A DNA stretch of 7,308 nt from an uncultured Actinomyces sp. (GCA_938041695.1 CALISI010000084.1:1-7308), one strand, 5' to 3'. Positions 1 to 6,355 are shown, numbered from the stretch's first letter. Notes: generated from the sequence alone by a model not told the origin. Numbers and translations are program-made.

Positions 1-235
1 CGACGCGCACGACGTCCTCGATGATCGGGTTGGACAGGACCTCTTCGGCGGCCTTACGGGCCTGGTCCAGGAGCGCGTCGGTAACGGGACCGTCCACGCT
101 CAGGTGGAAGCACTTACCCTGGCGCACGGCCTCAAAGCTCGTGATTCCGAGCCTGGGCAGCGCCGAACCGACAGCCTTACCCTGGGGATCCAGGATCTCC
201 GGCTTCGGCATCACTTCCACGATGATTCGCCCCAC
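1..235 (-). CDS. purS: PurS subunit of phosphoribosylformylglycinamidine (FGAM) synthase, 3' end cut by window edge
   Basis: PurS is the small structural subunit of the three-part FGAM synthase (PurS-PurQ-PurL), which converts FGAR plus glutamine and ATP to FGAM in cytoplasmic purine synthesis. The visible 78 residues match the family well: an opening beta strand (GRIIVEVMPKPEILDPQGKA), then the typical GSALPRLG segment, the F/V-x-x-V-R-Q-G-K core at about residues 35-42, and the NPIIEDVVRV ending strand. Family members are about 80-90 aa, so only the last few residues are missing at the left edge. I chose the GTG at 235-233 because a strong Shine-Dalgarno (AGGAGGA, about 241-247) lies 5 nt upstream; the next in-frame ATG is 8 codons later and would delete the first strand. 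The gene lies 64 nt downstream of purC. purQ and purL probably follow outside the window, as is usual in Actinobacteria (inference). Confidence 0.93.
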   Translation of the reverse strand, partial: MGRIIVEVMPKPEILDPQGKAVGSALPRLGITSFEAVRQGKCFHLSVDGPVTDALLDQARKAAEEVLSNPIIEDVVRV

Positions 236-240
236 GGCGT

Positions 241-247
241 TCCTCCT
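241..247 (-). promoter_or_regulatory. Ribosome binding site deciding the GTG start of purS
   Basis: On the minus strand AGGAGGA is followed by 5 nt (ACGCC) and then GTG. It is a near-perfect Shine-Dalgarno and fixes the purS start at a non-ATG codon. Confidence 0.8.
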
Positions 248-265
248 TGTGTTGTTGGTGAGGAT

Positions 266-294
266 CCCGCCGCGCATCTTGCCCGGCGGGCAAG
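266..294 (-). other. Overlapping alternative hairpins in the purC-purS intergenic region
   Basis: Five nucleotides after the purC stop codon the sequence holds a perfect 7-bp inverted repeat, CTTGCCC (278-284) and GGGCAAG (288-294), with a 3-nt loop. A second perfect 6-bp pairing, CCCGCC (266-271) with GGCGGG (285-290), shares bases with the first, so the two stems are mutually exclusive. No T-run follows on the minus strand, so a standard intrinsic terminator is unlikely. The element could be an RNA-processing or stability hairpin, or an attenuator-like switch setting PurS levels relative to PurC. The pairing is seen directly; any function is inferred. Confidence 0.45.
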
Positions 295-299
295 TCATT

Positions 300-1301
300 T
301 TACAGGATGGGGTCCGACCCGGTGAGTCGGCGGTAGGCCTCGACGTAGCGCGCGGCGGTCGCGGCGGCGACGGAGTCGGGCAGCGCGGGCGGGTTGGCGC
401 CCGAGGCGCGGTCCCAGCCGGACTGGTCGGAGACCAGCCAGTCGCGCACGTACTGCTTGTCGAAGCTGGGGGTCACCTGACCCTCCACCCACTGGTCTGC
501 GGGCCAGAAGCGCGAGGAGTCGGGGGTGAGGATCTCGTCGGCGAGCACGAGGGCTCCCGTGGTCACGTCGATACCGAACTCGAACTTGGTGTCCGCGATG
601 ATGATGCCGCGCTCGGCGGCAATGTCGCGGGCGGCCCGGTACAGGGCGATGGACAGGTCGCGGATCGCGACCGCGAGCTCCTCGCCGATGCGCTCGGCGG
701 TCTGCTCGAAGGTGATGTTCTCGTCGTGCTCGCCCAGCTCCGCCTTCGCGGCCGGGGTGAAGATCGGCTCCTCGAGGCGCGAGGCCTCGGTCAGGCCCTC
801 GGGCAGAGCGATGCCACACACGGAACCGGACTGGCGGTACTCGGCCAGACCCGAGCCGGTCAGGTAACCGCGCACCACGCACTCGATGGGGATCATGTGC
901 AGGCTGCGGCACACAACCGCGCGCCCGTCCACCTCGGCGGGCACCGTGAAGCGCGTGGGCTGGGCGCCCTCCAGGGCGCGCGAGGCCTCGGCCGGGGCCT
1001 TCGTGCCGACGGCCAGCAGGTGGTTTTCCGTGAGGGGACGCAGCTGGCCCATCCACCAGATGGCGAGCTGGTTGAGGACCGCGCCCTTGCCGGGGATCAG
1101 CGTCGGCAGGACATAGTCGTAGGCGCTGATGCGATCCGACGTCACCATGAGCAGCGCCTCGGGGCCCGCCTTCGCGTGGCGGGGGCGTCCCGCCGGGGTG
1201 AGGGTCTGCGGCGCGGGGCCGACTACGGCCTCGTCGGGAGCGTAGATGTCGCGGACCTTGCCCGCGCTCAGCGGGGTCCAGCCGTGAAGGGTGACGGTCA
1301 T
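300..1301 (-). CDS. purC: Phosphoribosylaminoimidazole-succinocarboxamide (SAICAR) synthase
   Basis: PurC ligates aspartate to CAIR using ATP, giving SAICAR in de novo purine synthesis; it is a cytoplasmic enzyme. The 333-aa product shows the N-terminal nucleotide-binding segment GKVRDIY (residues 14-20), SDRISAYD (55-62), the first family signature around MIPIECVVRGYLTGSG (136-151) and the second signature IIADTKFEFG (234-243). DEILTPDSSRFW (255-266) and FDKQYVRDWL (280-289) are also typical. The length fits the longer eukaryote-like/actinobacterial form (about 290-310 aa) with an extra stretch of about 25 residues (about 23-49) between the first two strands. The frame stays open upstream to 1418, but the ATG at 1301 is the real start: homology begins there, GAGGAG lies 6 nt ahead, and the longer version would overlap the end of purD. 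The stop is TAA. Only 19 nt separate it from purD, so the two are almost certainly cotranscribed. Confidence 0.97.
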   Translation of the reverse strand: MTVTLHGWTPLSAGKVRDIYAPDEAVVGPAPQTLTPAGRPRHAKAGPEALLMVTSDRISAYDYVLPTLIPGKGAVLNQLAIWWMGQLRPLTENHLLAVGTKAPAEASRALEGAQPTRFTVPAEVDGRAVVCRSLHMIPIECVVRGYLTGSGLAEYRQSGSVCGIALPEGLTEASRLEEPIFTPAAKAELGEHDENITFEQTAERIGEELAVAIRDLSIALYRAARDIAAERGIIIADTKFEFGIDVTTGALVLADEILTPDSSRFWPADQWVEGQVTPSFDKQYVRDWLVSDQSGWDRASGANPPALPDSVAAATAARYVEAYRRLTGSDPIL

Positions 1302-1307
1302 AGTGCT

Positions 1308-1313
1308 CCTCAG
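1308..1313 (-). promoter_or_regulatory. Ribosome binding site of purC
   Basis: GAGGAG on the minus strand, 6 nt ahead of the ATG at 1301-1299. It lies in the 19-nt purD-purC gap and argues against the longer in-frame start at 1418. Confidence 0.7.
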
Positions 1314-1320
1314 TAGGTTG

Positions 1321-2655
1321 TCAGTCAAGGGTGACGGCGAGGTCTGCGGGCCACGTCGCGATGTCGCTGCGGTGGTGCTCCCCGTCGAAGTGGATGAGGT
1401 CGACGGCGCGGTAGGCAAGCGCCCGCGCCTCGTCGAGTGTGGCCGCGCGGGCGACGACGTCGAGGACTCGGCCGCCGGAGTTCACCAGCGCGTAGGTCGG
1501 CTCGAAGCCGCAGCATCCGGCGGCGACGTCGGCCGGGTCGTCGGTGATCTCCTCGGAGGTGCCGGCGTGGATGACGTGGACGCCGTCCAACACCTCGGCC
1601 GTATCGATACCCGTGATCTGGTGTCCGGTATCCGTGGGACCCGGGTAGCCGCCCGAGGCCATAACGACCGTGACGGCGGCGTCCTGGCTCCACACGGGCG
1701 CGGGGACCTTGGCGAGGGTGCCGGTCGCGGCCGCGTACAGGACGGGGGCCAGCGGGGAATCGAGGCGCTCGAGGACAACCTGGGTCTCCGGGTCACCGAA
1801 ACGCACGTTGAATTCGACGACGCGGATGCCCTTGGAGGTCATCGCGAGGCCGCAGTACAGGAGCCCGCGGAAGGGGGTGCCGCGACGCGCCATCTCGGTG
1901 ATGACGGGCTGGGCAACCTCGTCGACGATGCGCTGGGTGGCTTCCTCAGGCAGCCACGGGAGCGGGCTGTAGGCGCCCATGCCGCCCGTGTTCGGGCCCT
2001 CATTGCCATCGCCCACGCGCTTGAAGTCCTGGGCGGGCTGCAGGGGCACGACGGTCGCGCCGTCGGCGAAACAGAAGAGGGAGACCTCGGGGCCGTCGAG
2101 GTAGTCCTCGATGACGACCGCTCCCCCGTCGCGCGACAGGCAGGCGCGCGCGTGGTTCGAGGCCTGGGCGCGGTCGGTGGTCACGACGACGCCCTTGCCG
2201 GCGGCGAGCGCGTCGTCCTTCACGACGTAGGGGGCGCCCAGTTCGTCGAACGCGGCCTCGACCTGGTCCATCGTGGTGCACGTGAAAGCGCGAGCCGTCG
2301 CCACGCCGGCGTCGGCCATGACCTGCTTCGCAAACGACTTGGAGGCCTCGAGGCGCGCGGCGTCCTTCGTGGGGCCAAAGACGGGAATCCCGTAGTCCAG
2401 GACCGCGTCCGCGACGCCCGCGACGAGCGGAGCCTCGGGGCCGACGACCACGAGGTCGACTTTCTCGGACGTGGCGCGGCGCACGACGTCCTTCGGGTCC
2501 AGCGGATCCATGGTCAGGGAGCGACCCAGCTGCTCCAGCGCGGGGTTACCCGCCTGGACGACAAGCGACACGGGATACTCAGGGGTGGACGTTCGTACCA
2601 GCGCACGGGCGATCGCGTGTTCGCGACCTCCGTTACCAACGAGAAGAACCTTCAC
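1321..2655 (-). CDS. purD: Phosphoribosylamine-glycine ligase (GAR synthetase)
   Basis: PurD joins 5-phosphoribosylamine and glycine with ATP to form GAR, the second step of de novo purine synthesis. The 444-aa product is an ATP-grasp enzyme with the N-terminal GNGGREHA motif (7-14), VVGPEAPLVAG (70-80), FGPTKDAARLEASKSFAK (93-110), the ATP-grasp lysine and glycine loop VVKDDALAAGKGVVV (144-158), EGPNTGGMGAYSP (219-231) and the metal/ATP-binding family signature RFGDPETQ (285-292). It is about 15-20 residues longer than the usual 420-430; the extra length appears as an insertion at about 370-388, between HAGT (363-366) and the conserved SGGRVLDVV (393-401). The start is GTG (2655-2653), matching the expected N terminus MKVLLVGNGG exactly. 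No good Shine-Dalgarno precedes it, but a -10-like hexamer does, suggesting a leaderless mRNA. It is the first gene of the pur block and sits 19 nt before purC. Confidence 0.97.
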   Translation of the reverse strand: MKVLLVGNGGREHAIARALVRTSTPEYPVSLVVQAGNPALEQLGRSLTMDPLDPKDVVRRATSEKVDLVVVGPEAPLVAGVADAVLDYGIPVFGPTKDAARLEASKSFAKQVMADAGVATARAFTCTTMDQVEAAFDELGAPYVVKDDALAAGKGVVVTTDRAQASNHARACLSRDGGAVVIEDYLDGPEVSLFCFADGATVVPLQPAQDFKRVGDGNEGPNTGGMGAYSPLPWLPEEATQRIVDEVAQPVITEMARRGTPFRGLLYCGLAMTSKGIRVVEFNVRFGDPETQVVLERLDSPLAPVLYAAATGTLAKVPAPVWSQDAAVTVVMASGGYPGPTDTGHQITGIDTAEVLDGVHVIHAGTSEEITDDPADVAAGCCGFEPTYALVNSGGRVLDVVARAATLDEARALAYRAVDLIHFDGEHHRSDIATWPADLAVTLD

Positions 2656-2661
2656 GTTACC

Positions 2662-2667
2662 AGCCTA
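2662..2667 (-). promoter_or_regulatory. Candidate -10 element of a leaderless purD promoter
   Basis: On the minus strand TAGGCT (TANNNT pattern) is followed by exactly 6 nt and then the GTG start of purD. In Actinobacteria a TANNNT hexamer about 6-7 nt ahead of the start codon is typical of leaderless transcripts beginning at the start codon itself. The lack of a Shine-Dalgarno fits this. No convincing -35 hexamer is seen at the right distance. Confidence 0.4.
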
Positions 2668-2676
2668 TCGGTGTTT

Positions 2677-2695
2677 GACGGCCACCTGGGCCGCC
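2677..2695 (-). terminator. Possible terminator-like hairpin between the TPR gene and purD
   Basis: The minus-strand transcript can form a GC-rich stem of 7 bp including one G-U pair (GGCGGCC with GGCCGTC) around a 5-nt loop. On the opposite strand the wobble becomes an A-C mismatch, so the structure suits minus-strand RNA better. It lies about 53 nt after the stop of the TPR gene and just upstream of the purD promoter candidate, a sensible place to end the VWA operon. There is no downstream T-run, so it is only a weak terminator candidate. Confidence 0.25.
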
Positions 2696-2747
2696 GTTGG
2701 GTTTTATGGGTGCACGTCACAGCGAAAGTGAGACGGGTTTGCGCTCC

Positions 2748-3722
2748 TCACCAGGCGCCGTTCGGGTTGCCGTCGCGGCGCCCATCCTGAGCGTCACGCT
2801 GGTTCTGCTGCCGATCCTTGTTCTGGTTTTCGAGCTGTTCCCTGCGTTCCTTTTGGTCGTTGCTTTCGCCCGCGTAGGGGTCTTCGGACGGGCTGGGGCT
2901 GGGCGTCGGATTCTCCTGCTGGCCCTGCTGACCTTGCTGACTCTTTTGGTCCGGTTGCTGCTGGTCCTGCGATCCGTCCTGCCCCTGAGACTCCTGCTCG
3001 GCCTGCTGTTTCTTGTCCCCGACGCGTTCCTTGTTTTCGTCGGCGGGGTTGTTGGATTCACCGCCGGACTGCTGATCGGACTGTCCGCCCGACTGGTTCT
3101 GGTCGCCGGACTGGCCGCCTCCACCGGAGGCGGTCTGACAGGGGGCGATCGTGTCTTCGGCTTCCTGGTAGACGCTCACCGCGTCCGCGGTCGAGCCGGA
3201 CGAGCGCAGCTGGTCGCCCTGGATCTCCAGGCCGATGCCGAGATTGACGCGCACGCGACACTCGTAGGAGAAGGGTTCGAGGCGACCAGGCTGAACCTCG
3301 GTGGCCTTGGGGACGAGGTCGAAGGCAGTACGCAGTTCCGCCACGCCCTCGTCCACGCGATCGTGGCGCACGAGGGTGGTTCCGAGGTTGTAGTGGGCCA
3401 CCCAGGCCTCGATGCCGATGCCCGTCCACGTCCGCTGTCCCTCGTAACCCGCCTGGGCGACGTCGTATTCGTGGGCGCGCCAGTGCTGCAAGGACGAGCG
3501 CGACCAGAGGGTCAGGCCGATCAGGTACCCGGCGATCGCCAGGGCGATCACGAGGATCGGGATGGAGTACCACAGGGGGCGCAGCGCGCGCGGGGAGCGC
3601 TGGATCTTCTGCTTGCCGTTCGTGGCCTGACCGAGCTGCTGGCGGACCGAGGAATCGACCGCACTGCCGGGGAGGGCGCCGAAAGGCAGGAGGTCCTCTT
3701 CGGGCAGGTTGTTAGAGGGCAT
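2748..3722 (-). CDS. Membrane-anchored TPR protein with Gln/Asn/Ser-rich tail (BatC/BatE-like partner of the VWA proteins)
   Basis: The 324-aa product has no enzymatic motif. A basic N-terminal region (residues 37-48) precedes one membrane segment (about 53-73), so by the positive-inside rule the rest lies outside the membrane. Residues about 107-140 (HYNLGTTLVRHDRVDEGVAEL...) look like a good TPR helix pair, and about 157-192 (VNLGIGLEIQGD...ADAVSVYQEAED) like a second, weaker one. Two cysteines, C155 and C195, flank the second repeat and could form a disulfide. From about 197 to the end the protein is low-complexity: Gly/Gln/Ser-rich, then Gln/Asp/Lys-rich, a Pro-Ser run at 272-279, then a charged Glu/Arg/Gln/Asn stretch; it is probably disordered. 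TPR proteins with such tails accompany VWA proteins in Bat operons, which is the basis of the call. The ATG at 3722 has GAGGA 8 nt upstream, and the gene overlaps the preceding VWA stop by 11 nt, implying coupled translation. It is the last gene of its operon. Confidence 0.75.
   Translation of the reverse strand: MPSNNLPEEDLLPFGALPGSAVDSSVRQQLGQATNGKQKIQRSPRALRPLWYSIPILVIALAIAGYLIGLTLWSRSSLQHWRAHEYDVAQAGYEGQRTWTGIGIEAWVAHYNLGTTLVRHDRVDEGVAELRTAFDLVPKATEVQPGRLEPFSYECRVRVNLGIGLEIQGDQLRSSGSTADAVSVYQEAEDTIAPCQTASGGGGQSGDQNQSGGQSDQQSGGESNNPADENKERVGDKKQQAEQESQGQDGSQDQQQPDQKSQQGQQGQQENPTPSPSPSEDPYAGESNDQKERREQLENQNKDRQQNQRDAQDGRRDGNPNGAW
2763..3134 (-). repeat. Low-complexity coding tract (Q/N/S/G/D/E-rich) in the 3' third of the TPR gene
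   Basis: Nearly one third of the TPR gene (codons about 197-318) is built from irregular repeats of CAG, GAC, GGC, TCC and AAC-type codons, giving short peptides such as QSGGQS, QDQQQPDQ and QQGQQGQQE. No single repeat unit is conserved. The composition makes the opposite strand appear as a long Leu-rich reading frame, which is an artefact. Such tracts can vary in length between strains; that is not testable here. Confidence 0.6.
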
Positions 3723-4746
3723 GGGAATTCCTCAGCTGTTGAGCGCGCAGCGCCAGGGTGGCACCCTCCCACGCGAGGAGTGCCCCGAGCAGGAGCGCGA
3801 ACGGCCAGATGATGTAGCGGTACGTTTCTTTCATGTTGCGCTGTTCGGAGATCTCGGTCGCGCCATCCATGATGGCGCGGGCGTGGGATTCGATCGCGGA
3901 CTTGTCGGGCGAGTGCACGTAGTCGACGCCGATGCGCGATGCGACCGACTGCAGGGCTGCCTCGTCGATCTTTGAGATCGCAACCGGATTACCGGGCTTG
4001 GACAGGTCGTGGATGTAGCCGTCGTCGCCCGCGCTCTGCGATTCGCTGTTGCCTAGGCGCAGCGCCTTCATCCGACCGCCCGTTTCAGTGCCGTATCCGA
4101 TGACGAGACCGCCGTCGACGTACTCCTTCACGCGGTCCCAGTCTTCCTCGGAACCGCTCGGCGCGGACGCCCAGTGATCCTGATTCGAGGTCTCGCCATC
4201 GGAGAAGATGAAGACCGCGCGCAGATTCTGGGGATGGCGTTCCTTGTTCTTGGCGAGAAGATCAGCCAGTTCCGCCGCGGGGCGATTCAGCGATGACCCC
4301 TGGGAGGATGAGGACAGTTCTCGGTTAAAACTCTCCATGTACGAGGCAACGGCCGACGAGTCAGTCGTCAGCGGCATGTCCGTGTGCACCGAGGAGTCCC
4401 ACGTGAGGATCGAGAAACGAGAGCCCCCCATGGAGTTCATGAGGATAGCGACGTCATTGCGCACGCCGTCAATGCGCGGCTTTGAGCCGTCCCAGTCCTC
4501 AGCGGCCATCGAACCGGTACGGTCGATGACGAGGTAGACCTCGAGAGCCGACGAAACTTCGACAGCCTCGCCGGGAATCGACGGACCGGCACCCATAACG
4601 ATGACGATCAGGACGATCAGCGAACGGCGGATGACGTCCATGACGCGCTTACGTGCCGCACGCTTGGCGGACAGGAACACGAAAGTCGCACCAATCGCCA
4701 AGATGAGAACAAGCAGCACCGGGTGAACAACGGGGCGGAAAATCAT
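3712..4746 (-). CDS. Membrane-anchored VWA-domain protein with variant MIDAS motif (Bat-type, second of two)
   Basis: The 344-aa product has two N-terminal membrane segments (about 7-26 and 42-54) joined by a basic loop (KRAARKR..RR), a VWA domain at about 66-290 and a C-terminal membrane segment (about 311-333), the topology of BatA/BatB proteins. The metal-ion-dependent adhesion site is seen as D75-R-T77-G-S79, the threonine in PLTTD (126-129) and the aspartate of FIFSDGET (D183). The first MIDAS serine is therefore threonine, and an Arg occupies the adjacent position, unlike the upstream paralogue. The soluble domain is predicted to lie outside the membrane. The frame is open up to 4989, but ATG 4746 is preferred: GGAAGG lies 8 nt upstream and the hydrophobic N terminus begins here. 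The upstream VWA stop is just 1 nt away (TGA-C-ATG), and the end overlaps the TPR gene by 11 nt. VWA proteins of this type bind a partner through a divalent metal; the actual ligand and function are unknown. Confidence 0.85.
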   Translation of the reverse strand: MIFRPVVHPVLLVLILAIGATFVFLSAKRAARKRVMDVIRRSLIVLIVIVMGAGPSIPGEAVEVSSALEVYLVIDRTGSMAAEDWDGSKPRIDGVRNDVAILMNSMGGSRFSILTWDSSVHTDMPLTTDSSAVASYMESFNRELSSSSQGSSLNRPAAELADLLAKNKERHPQNLRAVFIFSDGETSNQDHWASAPSGSEEDWDRVKEYVDGGLVIGYGTETGGRMKALRLGNSESQSAGDDGYIHDLSKPGNPVAISKIDEAALQSVASRIGVDYVHSPDKSAIESHARAIMDGATEISEQRNMKETYRYIIWPFALLLGALLAWEGATLALRAQQLRNSHAL

Positions 4747-4747
4747 G

Positions 4748-5767
4748 TCACAGCCTTCCGAAAGCGAGCATTCCAAGCAGGGACAAGACGCCGACGATAG
4801 TCCAGCCGAGGGCGGCGCCCGGGCGGTCGGTCTCCATGAGTTTGCCCGCGGAATCGAGTTCTTGCTTCTGCTCGGATTCGATCTGACGCACAACGTCATC
4901 GACGGCAGAGGGGGACGAGGCGTCGTAGAACTCACCGCCAGTCGACTTAGCCTGGTCGCGTAGCTCCACGCCCTCGTCTGACAGCGCATACGAGGAACCC
5001 GGATACAGGACAGAGACGGTCACTCCCTGGCTCTTCGCGAATTCCATGGCTTCGGACAGGTTATAGATACCCTCACCCAGCACTTCGTTGTCGGTCGCGA
5101 GCAGGATCGTACGCGAACGTTGCTTATCGGTGTGGTCGAAACCAAGTACGCAGGAGGCGAGGCCGTCACCGACCAGCGAGGCGCGATGCTCATCATCGTT
5201 GGCCAGCGTCGGCTGAAGGTAGGCCTGGAGCTCCTTGGTGACGTAAATATTCTGCCCGATTTGACTGAATCCGCGGTCGATCGTTTTGGCCATCTCGGTA
5301 AGGACGTCGTCGGCCATCTCGTAGTCGTCGGTGAGCGGGAACATCGTCATTGAGTAGGTATTCCACAACTGCAGCGAGATTCGCTCACCCTCGAAGTGAG
5401 AAATGATCTGCTGGAACGCGTCACCGATCTCCGAGTCGTAGGGGAGCATCGATCCGGATGCGTCCAGGCACAGGACGATGTCGCGGCTCGACGACTTATC
5501 GTACTTGGTGTAGCGGTCGACGGGCGCACCCGCGGACACCGCCACCGAGATGACCGCGATGATAAAGCAGACGACTGCCATCGACAGGGATGCGCGCGTG
5601 CGGCGCACGAGCGCCTGATACTTGGGCAGGCCACGCAGGAAGCCGGTGTTGGCCACCCAGCCTTTCTTGCCCGAACGCTCACCGGCCCTGCGCGCGAGCA
5701 GCCACCCGATGACGGTCGCCGCGACGACGACCAGCAGGACGACGAGAATAAGCCACCAAAACCTCAT
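4748..5767 (-). CDS. Membrane-anchored VWA-domain protein with canonical MIDAS (Bat-type, first of two)
   Basis: The 339-aa product begins with a strong membrane segment (about 4-24), a cytoplasmic basic loop rich in R/K (26-59), a second membrane segment (about 61-80), a VWA domain (about 93-300) and a C-terminal membrane segment (about 318-336). The MIDAS is complete: D102-A-S104-G-S106, T146 in FPLTDD and D226 in ILLATDNE. The VWA domain is predicted outside the membrane, where it would coordinate Mg or Mn and a partner acidic residue. It shares the overall plan with the next VWA protein but the two differ widely in sequence, so they are not a recent duplication. The ATG at 5767 forms a 4-nt ATGA overlap with the stop of the preceding gene, a classic sign of translational coupling. 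The family (BatA/BatB-like) was linked to aerotolerance and stress in other bacteria; its role in actinobacteria is not established, so no symbol is given. Confidence 0.87.
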   Translation of the reverse strand: MRFWWLILVVLLVVVAATVIGWLLARRAGERSGKKGWVANTGFLRGLPKYQALVRRTRASLSMAVVCFIIAVISVAVSAGAPVDRYTKYDKSSSRDIVLCLDASGSMLPYDSEIGDAFQQIISHFEGERISLQLWNTYSMTMFPLTDDYEMADDVLTEMAKTIDRGFSQIGQNIYVTKELQAYLQPTLANDDEHRASLVGDGLASCVLGFDHTDKQRSRTILLATDNEVLGEGIYNLSEAMEFAKSQGVTVSVLYPGSSYALSDEGVELRDQAKSTGGEFYDASSPSAVDDVVRQIESEQKQELDSAGKLMETDRPGAALGWTIVGVLSLLGMLAFGRL

Positions 5768-6252
5768 ACGTTCACCGCCTCCACAGCCATGGTCAGGACG
5801 CGGGTGACAGCCTCGTGCGAGGGCTGACCATCCGGGATGGTGTCACCCGTGAAACTGGGAATTTCACACGCCTGAAGGATGTCGGCCAGGCCCGGCCACA
5901 CGGGGACGAGCTCGCGCACCTCGGACACGGTCGCCACCTCGAGGTCACGCCCCGTACGCTCCGTGCCGAGCGCACGCATGAGGCCTGCGAGCGCGAGGTG
6001 CACGCCGCGCGCATCCAGATCGCCGTCGGCGTAGCGGTCCGCGATCTGGTCGATGAAAGTTAGGTACTTCTTGCGGCGCGCGTCCGTGATCGTCTGCAGT
6101 TCCATGACCTCGCCGATACGCGAGGTCCACCAGCACCACACGCTGTACAGGATCCACCCGACGACACCGACGATCAGCACGACTCCCAGGATCCACATCC
6201 AGTGTGGGTAGATGACGGGGTCCGTGAGACTCTCACTGAGGTTACCGGACAT
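5764..6252 (-). CDS. Small single-TM protein, first gene of VWA operon (DUF4381-like by position and layout)
   Basis: The 162-aa product has a short N terminus ending in YPHW, one Trp-rich membrane segment (about 17-42: many Trp, Val and Ile), and a basic segment just after it (RIGEV...DARRKK, 45-62). This predicts N-out/C-in, with a mainly helical cytoplasmic domain of about 110 residues. Between moxR/DUF58 and VWA genes, Bat-type operons often carry a small protein of this plan, annotated as DUF4381 or hypothetical; I assign the resemblance from layout and context, not from a firm motif match. The helix YLTFIDQIADRYADGDLDARGVHLALAGLMRA (63-94) resembles the region of those proteins that carries a conserved Leu/Arg pattern. 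The ATG at 6252 has GAAAGG about 8 nt upstream, and the stop overlaps the next start by 4 nt. As the only member with a large cytoplasmic part, it could link the external VWA domains to the cell interior (inference). Confidence 0.7.
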   Translation of the reverse strand: MSGNLSESLTDPVIYPHWMWILGVVLIVGVVGWILYSVWCWWTSRIGEVMELQTITDARRKKYLTFIDQIADRYADGDLDARGVHLALAGLMRALGTERTGRDLEVATVSEVRELVPVWPGLADILQACEIPSFTGDTIPDGQPSHEAVTRVLTMAVEAVNV

Positions 6253-6355
6253 TGCGGTGCCTTTCGCCAGGGGATAGCATGCATCGGACGCGATCGGTGT
6301 TGGGCACAGCCGTCGCTCGTCGTGTCATTACGCCCTTCTTCCCCGTCTTTATCGA

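Noticed and set aside
21..1316. 431-codon plus-strand reading frame opposite purS and purC
   Set aside because: It covers two certain genes on the other strand and their intergenic spacer, and its protein is a Gly/Arg/Ala/Val-rich shadow.
1291..2790. 499-codon plus-strand reading frame opposite purD
   Set aside because: It is antisense to a certain purD, has no recognisable domain and arises from the high GC third-position bias.
2760..3130. Possible CRISPR-like or tandem repeat array in the low-complexity stretch
   Set aside because: There are no regularly spaced identical repeats or unique spacers. The repetition follows codon composition of the Q/S/G-rich protein tail.
2697..3812. 371-codon plus-strand frame that looks like a Leu/Val-rich multi-span membrane protein
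   Set aside because: The hydrophobic character comes from reading the Gln/Asn/Asp/Glu-rich TPR tail codons backwards (CAG gives CTG). The minus-strand frame has a TM, TPRs, a ribosome site and operon context.
3712..4989. Longer version of the second VWA protein starting at 4989
   Set aside because: The extra 81 residues are out-of-frame reading of the upstream VWA gene. The ATG at 4746 has a ribosome site and starts the expected membrane segment.
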